From positions 682,001 to 746,000 of the forward strand of contig NZ_CP035311.1 in assembly GCF_004114795.1 (NCBI RefSeq): a stretch of 64,000 nucleotides of DNA, given 5' to 3'. This stretch comes from Janthinobacterium sp. 17J80-10. GTDB taxonomy: Bacteria > Pseudomonadota > Gammaproteobacteria > Burkholderiales > Burkholderiaceae_D. Each line of letters opens with the position of its first letter. Position 1 is the stretch's first letter. The notes below the pieces were generated by a model that saw only the letters and a program-made list of their open reading frames with translations, was not told the DNA's origin and did no database searches. Both the position numbers and the translations under genes were made by a program. Positions 54,190 through 63,447 of the stretch are shown in pieces.

Positions 54190-54966
54190 TTAAAACAGCA
54201 AGCCGAGCAGCATGGCCTTGGCGACCGCCTGGGTACGGTTCCTGACCTGTAGCTTGGCAAAAATTTGCTCGATGTGATATTTCACATTCTTTTCGGTCAT
54301 CTCGAGGATTTGCGCGATTTCCCAGTTGGTCTTGCCTTCGTTAATCCAGCGCAGGATCTGCTTTTGCCGGTCGCTCAGGGCTTCGTTGGACGCGGTCATG
54401 CGGCTGAATTCCTGCACCGTGGTCAGGGCGCGGACAAGCGCCAGGTGCAGATGGGGAATGATCAGTTTCAGGATAAAGATTTCGCGTTCGCCGATCTCGC
54501 CGGGGATGCGTGAAAAGATGAAATACGATGCCAGCGTGCGCTGCACGTCGAGGACGCCATGGGCGATCGTATTGCGTAACTGATATTTATTGAACACCCT
54601 GACCCATTCGTCGGGAAACTGCGCATCGTCGCGGCCGCTCTGGAACAGCACCGGCTCCTGCGCGGTACGCCAGCGCTGCATCAGGGGACTGTCGACGCGG
54701 CCTTCGGCCGTGGCCAGTTCATTGAAATAGGCGGGCGGATAATTGTGATGCAAGACCTTGTGCGCATAGCTACCCTTGGGGCTGACGCCGCCCACACCGC
54801 AGACCATCACATCCTGCTGCAGGACTTTTTGCACGTCGTTGTTCAGTAACTCCAGCAGCCCTTGTGAATCCTGGATTGTCGTCGCTCGCACGATAATATT
54901 CATCAGCAGGCCGGGATCGATTCCCAGCGCCGCCGCCTGATTGAGTGCGTCCGTCCCCTGTTCCAA
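54190..54966 (-). CDS. LuxR-family regulator, EpsA-like
   Basis: A 258-residue protein with a C-terminal LuxR helix-turn-helix (about 195-250: L-S-D-R-Q-K-Q-I-L-R-W-I-N-E-G-K-T-N-W-E and the K-Y-H-I-E-Q-I-F-A-K-L segment). The N-terminal 190 residues lack a receiver or acyl-homoserine lactone motif and resemble EpsA regulators linked to exopolysaccharide/exosortase loci. It precedes the glycosylation genes on the same strand but 300 bases apart and may control them or other surface genes. Confidence 0.75.
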   Translation of the reverse strand: MEQGTDALNQAAALGIDPGLLMNIIVRATTIQDSQGLLELLNNDVQKVLQQDVMVCGVGGVSPKGSYAHKVLHHNYPPAYFNELATAEGRVDSPLMQRWRTAQEPVLFQSGRDDAQFPDEWVRVFNKYQLRNTIAHGVLDVQRTLASYFIFSRIPGEIGEREIFILKLIIPHLHLALVRALTTVQEFSRMTASNEALSDRQKQILRWINEGKTNWEIAQILEMTEKNVKYHIEQIFAKLQVRNRTQAVAKAMLLGLLF

Positions 54967-55266
54967 TTGGCCTGTCTCCGTATCCTGCTTATTATTTTAT
55001 GGCATGCGCCTTCGGGCAACTGCCAGCACGTCCTGGTGCGACATTGTCCCGGGCATTGATAAGCCGCTTCCTTTTTTCTGTGCTTGTTGGCGCGAAAAAC
55101 GGAAATCGAGACAGCGGGCCAAACGGCCAGTTTTTGTATTTTGACGTTAACTATGATGAATTCGCCAGAGTCGTGCAAGTCCTTATTGATTTCAAGCAAA
55201 TATTTGTTGGTTGCTGTTACATCGCAACCGAGAATAAGGCTCCATGAAAAAGGCGGAGCAGGGGCC
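54967..55266. other. intergenic region upstream of epsA-like gene
   Basis: About 300 bases with no supportable gene. It must hold the promoter of the EpsA-like gene and lies after the stop of the GT2 gene. It is somewhat AT-rich at 55120-55210. Open frames crossing it look like neighbour shadows. No clear terminator or operator seen. Confidence 0.5.
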
Positions 55267-56262
55267 TCAGGAGCGGCTTGTGCCTGCAGCATCCGGCCCG
55301 GTAATGCCGGCATTGCCCGGCGCCGGCAAGATTTCACCCACCAGGAATTCCGGCCGAGCCTTGATTTCATCGAAAATCTGCGCCAGATAGGCCCCCAGCA
55401 CGCCGATGCCAAGCAGGTTGGCGGAGCCGAAGAACAGCACCACGACGGTCATCGAGGTCCAGCCGGATACGGCGACATGGGTCGTCCAGGAATAGACCGC
55501 CTGCATCAGCAGCAGGGCGGCGGCCACCATGCCGAACAGGCCCAGGCGGAAAATCATCGACAGCGGCTTGGCGCTGTAGGAGGTAATCGCCGTGATCGCC
55601 AGGCGCATCAGTTGCCCGGTGCTCCATTGGCTGCTGCCGGCAATCCGCGGCGCGACGTCAAAAGGCAACGGCACGGTGGTGAACCCGGTCCAGACGGTCA
55701 TGCCGCGGAAAAAGCGGACTTTTTCCGGGAAGGCCAGCAGGGCGTCGACGACGCGCCGGTCCAGCAGGCGAAAGTCGGAGGCGCCTTCCAGGTCGAGCCC
55801 GGTCAGGGTGTGCATCAAGCCGTTGAACAAGCGCGCATTCAGGCGTGCAAACCAGGTATCGGTGTCGCGGTTGGCCTTTTGCGCCGCGACGATTTGCGCC
55901 TCGCCCCTGCGCCACAATGCCAGCATTTGCGGCAGCAGTGCCGGAGGATGCTGGCCATCGGCATCCATGACCACCACGGCGCGTCCGCGCACGTGGCGCA
56001 AGCCGGCGAGGATGGCCGCTTCCTTGCCGAAGTTGCGGGAAAACCGCAAGCCATGCAGTTGCGGGTAGCGCGCCAGTTCTGCACGCAGGCGCTCCCAGGA
56101 GGCGTCGCGGCTGCCATCGTCCACCACCCAGACTTCATAACTGTCGCTGCAATGGGCCAGCTCCCCGAACAGTTGTGACAGAAAGGCAGCGATGCCTTCG
56201 GCTTCATTAAAAGCCGGAACGATGATGCTCAGTTCCGGCGCGGCTTGGTCAATCGGATTCAT
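55267..56262 (-). CDS. GT2 glycosyltransferase, GtrB/DPM1-like
   Basis: A 331-residue protein: a GT-A catalytic domain (about 8-230) with I-V-P-A-F-N-E, V-V-D-D-G-S, D-A-D-G-Q and a Q-W-S-type segment, then two membrane helices (about 237-258 and 270-300). GtrB-like enzymes put a sugar on undecaprenyl phosphate at the inner membrane. The start overlaps the stop of the 864-residue membrane gene by four bases. It is last in the Gtr-like unit. Confidence 0.9.
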   Translation of the reverse strand: MNPIDQAAPELSIIVPAFNEAEGIAAFLSQLFGELAHCSDSYEVWVVDDGSRDASWERLRAELARYPQLHGLRFSRNFGKEAAILAGLRHVRGRAVVVMDADGQHPPALLPQMLALWRRGEAQIVAAQKANRDTDTWFARLNARLFNGLMHTLTGLDLEGASDFRLLDRRVVDALLAFPEKVRFFRGMTVWTGFTTVPLPFDVAPRIAGSSQWSTGQLMRLAITAITSYSAKPLSMIFRLGLFGMVAAALLLMQAVYSWTTHVAVSGWTSMTVVVLFFGSANLLGIGVLGAYLAQIFDEIKARPEFLVGEILPAPGNAGITGPDAAGTSRS

Positions 56263-58853
56263 TTCAGTTCGTCCAGCTTTTTAGTCCAGCGGTTGTTCGG
56301 GTATTCCTCGCGCAGGCGCTGCGCATAAGGCGCAGTGGCTGCGCGCTTGCCGTCTTCCCACTCCAGCAGGATATAGGTATACAAGGCCTCGGGCAGCCAG
56401 AAGCCATGATAGCGGTCGATCAGTTCGCGGTAACGGCCCTTGGCTTCTTCGCGCTTGCCGGCGAGTTCGCTGGACTTTGCCGACCAGAACAGGGCTTCTT
56501 CCTTCTTGGCGGGCGGCTTGCGCATGGCATAGGCGCGCTGGAATTTTTCACTGGCTTCCGGGTATTTGCTGGCGTTCATCGCTTCCCAGCCCGCCAGGTA
56601 AACCTGTTCCGGCGAATTGAAGGCGAAATAGGTCCCGGCGACGCTCAGTGCCACCCAGGCGCCGGCGATCATCATCCAGGTGCGCGCCTGGATGGCGGTG
56701 TCGCCAGTGGCGGCTTGCACAGGTCTGCGCCGGCCGCGCCACAACAGGACCATGCTCAGCAAGAGTGCGGTTATGGTGGCAATCATGCCGAGCTTGCCGA
56801 CCAGGGTATGGCCATATACCAGGCGGATTTCCTTTTCTTGCGGCACCACCAGCAAAAAGCCCGGGCCGGCGATGTGCAGGCTGCCTTTGGATGCCAGCTG
56901 CCAGCGCGGATGGTAGGCCATCTTGATCAGGTGCGGGCTGCCGATGGCCGAGGTTTCGAATACCAGTTCGTTGCGTTCCAGCGACACTTCCTTGACGACA
57001 GGCGCTGCGCCCTGGTGGGCTTGAATGGTCAGGTCCTTGCCGTAGACGGGCAGGTAGGCATCGAAGCGGCTGCGCGTGCGGAACCAGGCGAAAGCGTCCT
57101 GCATCCAGTCTGCCATTGGCCGCAGTTGCAGCGGCTGGGTGACCACTTGCGCCATGCGGCTGTCGAACGCCTTCAGGCGGTACAGTGCAAACGGATTGGC
57201 TTCGGCTGTCTTGACGAACAGTCCGCTGTTTTCAATGGCTGTCCTGGCCTCGTTGCTGCGCAGGAGGATGGTGTCGGCGTGCAGAAAATTCAAATGTTTT
57301 GCGGCGAAATCCGGATCCAGGCTGCCGCTGGGGAAGCGCACCAGCGGTGACGAGGGGCGGGCCGAAATTTCCGACTGCACCTGGTAAATTGCGGGTCCGA
57401 GTACGGCCGATTCCATGTACAGGCCTTCAAGTACCGGGCGGTGATTCAGGAACATCGGCAAGGCTTCCAGCGAGCGGGTCGAGCCGATGTCATTGTTGAC
57501 CGGGTCGTGTTCAAAGGCCAGGCGCGGACTCCACAAGTTGCCGCTCATCGCCGGAATCAGCCGCGACAGATTGTGCCATTGCGGCTTGGCATCCAGGCCT
57601 GAATGGTTCCACAAGCCCCAGTCGGGCGCTTTCTGGAGATGCGGGCCGACCCAGGCAAGCATGCCCAGGCAGGCGGCGCCGGCCAGCAGCGCGCGCGCAG
57701 CCGCCAGGCGCAAGGTGGGTGCGCCGCCGGCACCGATGGCGGCGAGCGACTGACCCAGCAGCCAGCCGCAGGCAACAGCTCCCAGCAGCCACACCAGCGG
57801 AAAAAAACGAATATCGGCCACGCCCAGGCGGTCGCCGGCAATGAAGGCGACGGCGGCCAGGCCGGCGGCACCGATGAAATAACACAGTGCGCGGCGCTGG
57901 CCGCTTTCCCAGCCGCGTCGCACAGCCGGGAATGCCAGCAAGACAGCGCCGAGCATGCCGCCGCCCAGCACCGGCCACAACGTGGCTGGCAAGAGGTCTT
58001 GCCAGCTCGAGAGCGGGAACGAGGCATCGTTGGGGATGGTCAGGCCATGCATTTCCAGCATCGGCCACAGCCAGCCGCCTAGCAGGGCGAACGCCAGCGC
58101 ATGACCGGCCATGAGCATGAACAATGTGCGCTTGAAGCGCGCCATGCGCGCCGCGCCTTCGCCGCCGCAGTCGAGCAACAGCAGAAAGCTGGAAAAGCCG
58201 AGGATCAGCAATGGAAAGCCATGCGAAAAGCCGCTGGCTGCTTCCAGTAGCGCCGCCAGCAGCCAGCCGCGCTGCAGCGTCACGGCGCGTGCCCACGCCA
58301 TCATCGACAGCAGCGCAAACAGGATGCCGTAGCTGTAGGCGAATTCGCCGGCGAGGGTCGACAGCAGGTTGCCGCCCCAGATCGAATTTTGTTCATGTAC
58401 CAGGAATGCCAGTGCGCCGACTGCGCCGAACAGCGCCGCCGGCCAGGCAAAGCCGAGCCAGCGCCGGCTGGCGGCAAACACGGCGCCCGGCATCAGCATG
58501 GCAGCCAAAAACGAACCCCACTTGAAGGCGACCGCCAGGCCGGTCAGCTTGGACAGCAGGGCAATGACGATGAAGGGCAGGGGGAAGTAATAGGACAGGA
58601 AGGGCAGGCCGCCGAATACTTCCGGCATCCAGGGCAGGATCTGTCCCGAAAGCAGCAGGCCGTCAGCGTACAGCTTGGCGTATAGCAGATGCGAAGCCGC
58701 GTCGCCGCCTGTTGGCCAGTTGGCGGAGTTGAGGAAGGCGACGCCGAGCAGCGAAGCGATCAGCCCGGCGCTGGCCAGCGTGAATAAAATATCGGCGATC
58801 CAGCCGTTGGCCGCCACCGTGGGCGGGAAAAAAGCGGGACGATTTTTAATCAT
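56259..58853 (-). CDS. PTPS-related GT-C-like membrane protein with TPR-like tail
   Basis: An 864-residue protein with about 11 membrane helices in the first 430 residues, a large periplasmic-looking domain (about 440-715), two more helices and a C-terminal helical tail of TPR type (about 770-864). The N-terminal loop D-A-A-S-H and the W-M-P-E-V-F-G-G-L-P-F-L-S-Y-Y-F-P-L-P pattern match the 6-pyruvoyl-tetrahydropterin-synthase-related (GT-C-like) family. It may transfer the lipid-linked sugar made by the GT2 enzyme onto an outer glycan or protein. Start ATG 58853 is chosen over an extended frame. Confidence 0.72.
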   Translation of the reverse strand: MIKNRPAFFPPTVAANGWIADILFTLASAGLIASLLGVAFLNSANWPTGGDAASHLLYAKLYADGLLLSGQILPWMPEVFGGLPFLSYYFPLPFIVIALLSKLTGLAVAFKWGSFLAAMLMPGAVFAASRRWLGFAWPAALFGAVGALAFLVHEQNSIWGGNLLSTLAGEFAYSYGILFALLSMMAWARAVTLQRGWLLAALLEAASGFSHGFPLLILGFSSFLLLLDCGGEGAARMARFKRTLFMLMAGHALAFALLGGWLWPMLEMHGLTIPNDASFPLSSWQDLLPATLWPVLGGGMLGAVLLAFPAVRRGWESGQRRALCYFIGAAGLAAVAFIAGDRLGVADIRFFPLVWLLGAVACGWLLGQSLAAIGAGGAPTLRLAAARALLAGAACLGMLAWVGPHLQKAPDWGLWNHSGLDAKPQWHNLSRLIPAMSGNLWSPRLAFEHDPVNNDIGSTRSLEALPMFLNHRPVLEGLYMESAVLGPAIYQVQSEISARPSSPLVRFPSGSLDPDFAAKHLNFLHADTILLRSNEARTAIENSGLFVKTAEANPFALYRLKAFDSRMAQVVTQPLQLRPMADWMQDAFAWFRTRSRFDAYLPVYGKDLTIQAHQGAAPVVKEVSLERNELVFETSAIGSPHLIKMAYHPRWQLASKGSLHIAGPGFLLVVPQEKEIRLVYGHTLVGKLGMIATITALLLSMVLLWRGRRRPVQAATGDTAIQARTWMMIAGAWVALSVAGTYFAFNSPEQVYLAGWEAMNASKYPEASEKFQRAYAMRKPPAKKEEALFWSAKSSELAGKREEAKGRYRELIDRYHGFWLPEALYTYILLEWEDGKRAATAPYAQRLREEYPNNRWTKKLDELK

Positions 58854-58860
58854 TGTTTTA

Positions 58861-59697
58861 TCAGGCTTGGGGACGGACGGGGTGCTTGCGCCGGGTTGCG
58901 GCAAGATGCCAGGCCAGCAGGGCTGCGCCAGCCAACAACGCCGCAATGGCGGCGATGCCGAATTGCTTGCTGCGGTCCAGCCAGGTTGCGCGCTGCTGGC
59001 GTCCAGGCACACGGCCTGAAGGCACGACTTGCGAGTAGAGGCCCTGGGCAGTTTCGTGAATCAGGAAGGCGACCGGCATGCCGCGGCCGAGGTCGAAGCT
59101 TTGCGCTGCGCCACCGGCTGGCCATTCGATGCGCACTGCATCGGGTTGTGACTGGGGCGCCACGGCCTCGGATAGCGAGGCGATACCTTCTTCCCGGGCC
59201 GCCACCAGCCAGCTGGCCTTGATTGCCGGGTTTTTCGGCGGCGTGACGTGCAGCCGGCCGTCGGTATAGCCAGCTTCCACGGTCAGGTCATCGCTGACCG
59301 GTTGCGCCCGGTCGAAGAAGGATATCTGTCCAAATTCGGCGCCGGCCTGGTCGAAGAAGCGCACCATCACCGGGCGCAGGGCTTCCAGGGAAGTCGCGCT
59401 GGCCGGGGCCGGTCGCGCCGGCCATGCGAGCTGATATTGCGCCTGCGGCTTGAATTCCATTGGCGCTGCGCCGCCGGGCGCTGGCTGCAAAACTTCCCAT
59501 CGGCCGTCGTCCAGCAGACGCAATACGCTGGGCTGGAATGCCGGGCTGTCGCCCTGGTTGCTCAGCGTGAGTGTGTTGCCGGTAATGCTGAGGTTAAAAG
59601 AGATATTGCCCGCCTGGGCCGACAGCGCCAGCAGCAGGATCGGCAGCAGGGAAAGCAGGCGCAGCAGGGCGCGCGACAATTGGAAATGAGGCCTCAT
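58861..59697 (-). CDS. exported hypothetical protein with C-terminal anchor
   Basis: A 278-residue protein with a signal peptide (about 1-29, ending S-A-Q-A), a beta-rich central region with N-x-S/T repeats at its start, and one C-terminal membrane helix (about 247-268) followed by a basic tail. This looks like an envelope protein held in the inner membrane facing the periplasm. No known domain. It lies 7 bases before the PTPS-related gene, so it likely belongs to the glycosylation unit. Confidence 0.7.
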   Translation of the reverse strand: MRPHFQLSRALLRLLSLLPILLLALSAQAGNISFNLSITGNTLTLSNQGDSPAFQPSVLRLLDDGRWEVLQPAPGGAAPMEFKPQAQYQLAWPARPAPASATSLEALRPVMVRFFDQAGAEFGQISFFDRAQPVSDDLTVEAGYTDGRLHVTPPKNPAIKASWLVAAREEGIASLSEAVAPQSQPDAVRIEWPAGGAAQSFDLGRGMPVAFLIHETAQGLYSQVVPSGRVPGRQQRATWLDRSKQFGIAAIAALLAGAALLAWHLAATRRKHPVRPQA

Positions 59698-59775
59698 GCT
59701 TTTGGTGTAGTGTAGTTGGCATTTTGGACATGGACGGGTGTGCCATGATAGCAGCATGCCCGCCGCCCGCTGCTG

Positions 59776-60168
59776 CTATTTTCCATCGCGGACATGGAAA
59801 GTCCAGAACCGGTTGGCGACAAAACTCCACACCATGACCAGGGCGGTGGTGACGATCTGGGCTGCCAGGTAATGCAGGCCCAGCCAGTCGACGCCGATCC
59901 ACATGAACAAGGTATTGAGCAGCAATCCGATTGCCGCAACGATGGCGAACTTGGTAACGCTTTCGGCATGCCGCTTGTTACTGCGAAACGTGAAGCGGTA
60001 ATTCAGGCTGTAATTGATCCAGGCGCCCAGCAGCGCACCCGCTGCAGAGGCCGGCACGGCTGCCATGCCCGCGGCTTGCACCAGGAGAATCAGCAGGCCA
60101 TAGTGACCAATCGCGGAAACGCAGCCGACGCCAAAAAAACGCACAAATTGTCGGAATAGATCAGCCAT
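59776..60168 (-). CDS. GtrA-like membrane protein
   Basis: A 130-residue protein of four helices with the GtrA pattern: F-V-R-F-F-G-V-G near the start, N-Y-x-L-N-Y-R-F-T-F-R-S in the middle and N-R-F-W-T-F-H at the end. GtrA proteins flip or help move lipid-linked sugars. The ATG at 60168 has an A-G-G-C-G-G site; one at 60195 is also possible. It is first in the minus-strand unit that ends with GtrB-like GT2. Confidence 0.87.
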   Translation of the reverse strand: MADLFRQFVRFFGVGCVSAIGHYGLLILLVQAAGMAAVPASAAGALLGAWINYSLNYRFTFRSNKRHAESVTKFAIVAAIGLLLNTLFMWIGVDWLGLHYLAAQIVTTALVMVWSFVANRFWTFHVRDGK

Positions 60169-60452
60169 GCCGCCTGATTTTCCAGAAACATTCATGGGAA
60201 GAAAAGCCAAAGTTGGATTGAAATGTCGGGATTGGCCCGGCCGAACCTTCAATAGTATCCCGTGGGGCACTTTTTGGGAATTTGGACGTCTTAATATTGC
60301 AAAGATTCGTGGTGTATCAAGTACATCATATTCATGTTTTACATCAATTTTTCTGCAAATCACGTTTTAACCACCATTCGGCCAGTGTAAGAATGGCCAC
60401 TTCGGCCTTATACTCGCCCACTCTACCGTTCCTTTTTTGTAATTAAAGTCTC

Positions 60453-60917
60453 ATGGAGAATGCTTTGACCGTTTTTAAGAAGCAGACTGGTTTACTGCGC
60501 CGCGCGCGTGGTTTTACCCTGATTGAAATCATGGTTGTGGTTGTGATCATGGGCATCCTCGCCGCACTGGTCGTTCCCAAGCTGATGGGACGCACCGATG
60601 ACGCCCGCATCATCGCGGCACGCCAGGATATTTCCACCATCATGCAAGGCTTGAAACTCTACAAACTCGACAACCTGCGCTATCCGACGACCGAGCAGGG
60701 CTTGCAAGCATTGATCGCCAAGCCCACTTCCGGCCCCGAACCGCGCGGCTGGAAAACCGGCGGTTACCTGGAGCGCTTGCCGAACGATCCGTGGGGCCAT
60801 CCCTACCAGTACCTGTCGCCGGGCATGAAGGGGGAAGTCGATATCTTTTCCTTCGGCGCCGATGGCCAGCCCGGCGGCGCCGGTCCTGACGCCGATATCG
60901 GTTCGTGGGAATTGTAG
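60453..60917 (+). CDS. gspG: type II secretion major pseudopilin
   Basis: A 154-residue pseudopilin. The prepilin site R-G-F-T-L-I-E follows a basic leader (about 1-20), then the hydrophobic helix and the calcium-loop region G-A-D-G-Q-P-G-G. GspG forms the pseudopilus that pushes folded proteins out of the periplasm. It starts the gspG-L run; gspC/D/E/F are not in the window. Confidence 0.95.
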   Translation: MENALTVFKKQTGLLRRARGFTLIEIMVVVVIMGILAALVVPKLMGRTDDARIIAARQDISTIMQGLKLYKLDNLRYPTTEQGLQALIAKPTSGPEPRGWKTGGYLERLPNDPWGHPYQYLSPGMKGEVDIFSFGADGQPGGAGPDADIGSWEL

Positions 60918-60925
60918 GCCGCTTG

Positions 60926-61396
60926 ATGAAGCAACCGCTGCAGCGCGGATTCACGCTGCTGGAATTGCTGGTGGTGCTGGTCATCGCCGGCATCATGCTG
61001 GGCTTCGTGACCCTGAATGCCATGCCGAGCCAGCGGCAGGCCTTGCAGAACGAGGCGCAGCGCATCGCCCTGCTGCTGCAGCTGGCGCGTGACGAAGCAA
61101 TCGTGCGCAACCGGCCGATTGCCTTCGAGGTGGACCAGTACCGCTACCGGTTCTGGGTCCGCAATGAAAACAATGTCTGGCAACCGATCGAGAAAGACGA
61201 CATGCTGCGCGAGCGCGAATTCAAGCGGGCCCCCGTCAACCTGGCAATCGATCCTCCCATGATGGACCAGAACAACATGCTGCGCATCGTTTTCGGTCGC
61301 GAGCCGGTCGACAAACCCTTCGTGCTCAGCCTTTCGCTCGGCGATGCGAGCGTGGCCATCCGCGCCGACGGCATCGGCAATTTCACGGTGGATTGA
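60926..61396 (+). CDS. gspH: type II secretion minor pseudopilin
   Basis: A 156-residue minor pseudopilin with prepilin site R-G-F-T-L-L-E-L-L and a mature domain of the GspH type. Start ATG 60926 is 8 bases after the gspG stop. It would add to the pseudopilus tip. Length is normal. Confidence 0.9.
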   Translation: MKQPLQRGFTLLELLVVLVIAGIMLGFVTLNAMPSQRQALQNEAQRIALLLQLARDEAIVRNRPIAFEVDQYRYRFWVRNENNVWQPIEKDDMLREREFKRAPVNLAIDPPMMDQNNMLRIVFGREPVDKPFVLSLSLGDASVAIRADGIGNFTVD

Positions 61397-61397
61397 C

Positions 61398-61781
61398 ATG
61401 CGCGGCATTGGCGGACGTTTCGTGGGCGGTTTTACCTTGCTCGAAGTGCTGGTGGCGCTGGTGATCGTCGGCACCGCGCTTGGCGCCAGCCTGCGCGCCG
61501 TCGGCAGCCTGACGCAAAACAGCAGCGCCTTGCGCGCCTCGATGATGGCGACCTGGTCGGCGGAAAACCGCCTCTCGCAAATCCGCCTTGCGCGCGAATG
61601 GCCGCCGTTGGGCAAGCGTTCTTTCGAATGTCCCCAGGCCGACTTGCAACTGGTTTGCGAGGAAGAAGTCCTGCCAACGCCGAACGTCAGTTTCCGGCGC
61701 GTCGAGGTTGGCGTGTTCGATGCACAAAACCTGCAGCGGCGCATCATCAAGCTGTCGCAGATCGTTCCCAACAACGGTTAG
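61398..61781 (+). CDS. gspI: type II secretion minor pseudopilin
   Basis: A 127-residue minor pseudopilin with G-G-F-T-L-L-E-V-L-V-A-L and a mature part ending V-P-N-N-G. Its ATG is 1 base after the gspH stop. GspI nucleates the tip complex with GspJ and GspK. Confidence 0.9.
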   Translation: MRGIGGRFVGGFTLLEVLVALVIVGTALGASLRAVGSLTQNSSALRASMMATWSAENRLSQIRLAREWPPLGKRSFECPQADLQLVCEEEVLPTPNVSFRRVEVGVFDAQNLQRRIIKLSQIVPNNG

Positions 61782-61789
61782 GAAGGGAT

Positions 61790-62461
61790 ATGCGCGCGCC
61801 CGGTCGTTTCTCCCGCTTCCCTGCCGCCGGCGCACGTACGCGCCGTGGCTTCACGCTGGTTGAGTTGCTGGTCGCCATCACGGTGCTGGCCATCGTCGCC
61901 GTGCTCGGCTGGCGCGGCCTGGACAGTATCGTGCGTTCCCGGATTGCCCTCACCACAGACCTGGAACAGACGCGCGGGTTGCAGCTGGCGTTTGCGCAAA
62001 TGCAGCGCGATTCGTCCCAGATCGTCGACCTGGAAACGATACCGGAGCGCCTGCCGATCATGGTGGAGCCCGGGCGCATCGTCCTGGTGCGTCAGGTATT
62101 CATTGAAAACCAGCCATCGCGCATCCAGCTGGTGGCTTACCAGCTCGAGAATGGCGTATTGTCGCGGCGCGAGTCGCAGGCCACGCGCGACCTCAAGGCG
62201 CTGGACCGCCTGTGGTTGTCGGTCACCAGCGCGACGGGCGGGGCCGCGCACGTGGCGTTGCAATCCGGGGTGGCGGGCATGACCATCCGCACCTGGCTCA
62301 ATGATGGCGCCGGCTGGCGTGTCCCCGGCGTGGATGTGGTGTCCAGCGGCGCCGGCAATTCCGCGACGACACTGGCGGTACCGACCGGCATCGAAGTGAC
62401 CCTGCAGCTGAACGGCCGCCCCGGCGTCCTGACAAAGACCTTTCTGCTGGGGCCGGTATGA
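61790..62461 (+). CDS. gspJ: type II secretion minor pseudopilin
   Basis: A 223-residue minor pseudopilin with an Arg-rich leader and R-G-F-T-L-V-E-L-L-V-A-I. A G-G-A-A-G-G-G site lies 2 bases before the ATG at 61790. The mature part matches GspJ length and composition. Its stop overlaps gspK by four bases. Confidence 0.9.
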   Translation: MRAPGRFSRFPAAGARTRRGFTLVELLVAITVLAIVAVLGWRGLDSIVRSRIALTTDLEQTRGLQLAFAQMQRDSSQIVDLETIPERLPIMVEPGRIVLVRQVFIENQPSRIQLVAYQLENGVLSRRESQATRDLKALDRLWLSVTSATGGAAHVALQSGVAGMTIRTWLNDGAGWRVPGVDVVSSGAGNSATTLAVPTGIEVTLQLNGRPGVLTKTFLLGPV

Positions 62462-63429
62462 CGCGGCCATTTCCGCGATTGGGCCGGCAGCGCGGCGTGG
62501 CGGTGGTCACAGCGCTGCTGTTGACCACGCTGGCGATCACCATCGTCGCCAGCCTGTTCTGGCAGCAGCAGGTACAGGTGCGTTCGATTGAAAACCAGCG
62601 CCTGCAATTGCAAAAGCAGTGGATCTTGCGCGGCGCCCTGGACTGGTCGGCGCTGATCCTGCGCGCGGATGCGGCCACTTCCGGTGCCGACCACCTTGGC
62701 GAACCATGGGCCGTGCCGCTGGCGGAGACCCGCCTGGACCAGTATGTGGAAAACGGCCAGGCCGACAGCGATGCGGGCGACGCCAAGCTGTCGGGCGGGA
62801 TGATCGATGCGCAGTCGCGCTTCAACCTCAACAACCTGGCGACCGGCGGCCAGATCAATATCGCCGAGCTCGCGGTGTTTCGCAATCTGCTGTCGGAGTT
62901 GCACATGAATCCGGCCCTGGCCCAGTCTGTCGCCGAAGCGGTGGCGGCCGGGCAGCCCAAGGCCGCTGCCCCGGGCGCGCCGGCGCAGCCCGCCAGTACC
63001 GACAATACGCGCCCACGTCCGACGAGAATCGAGTATGTCGATGATTTGCTGGTTATTCCCAGCGTTACGCCCGAGTTGCTGGCCAAGCTCAGGGACTTCG
63101 TGGTGATATTGCCGGGTACGACATTAATCAATGCCAATACCGCGCCAGTTGAAGTATTGGCGGCAAAACTGCAGACTATTGATACACTGTCATCCGCTGA
63201 TGCGACAACGCTGGTGGCCAGCAGAGACAAGGCGTTCCTGAGGGATAAGTGCGAAATCGGAACCCGGCTGGGTAAAACCAACATGACATGCGACGCCCTG
63301 GATATCCAGACCAGTTATTTTCTGGTGAATGGCAAGGTCAGCATGAACCGTGCGGGGCTGGAAGTGCAGGCATTGATGAAGCGCGAAGGCGCGGCAATGC
63401 CGAGAGTGATCTGGATCCGGGAAAACTAA
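62458..63429 (+). CDS. gspK: type II secretion minor pseudopilin (large)
   Basis: A 323-residue GspK. The prepilin site is R-G-V-A-V-V-T-A-L-L-L-T (Val in place of the usual Glu at +5), followed by a large mature domain. The D-A-Q-S-R-F-N-L-N-N-L segment is typical of GspK. It caps the pseudopilus tip. It overlaps gspJ and precedes gspL. Confidence 0.92.
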   Translation: MTRPFPRLGRQRGVAVVTALLLTTLAITIVASLFWQQQVQVRSIENQRLQLQKQWILRGALDWSALILRADAATSGADHLGEPWAVPLAETRLDQYVENGQADSDAGDAKLSGGMIDAQSRFNLNNLATGGQINIAELAVFRNLLSELHMNPALAQSVAEAVAAGQPKAAAPGAPAQPASTDNTRPRPTRIEYVDDLLVIPSVTPELLAKLRDFVVILPGTTLINANTAPVEVLAAKLQTIDTLSSADATTLVASRDKAFLRDKCEIGTRLGKTNMTCDALDIQTSYFLVNGKVSMNRAGLEVQALMKREGAAMPRVIWIREN

Positions 63430-63447
63430 AAAAACAGCGAGAATGCC

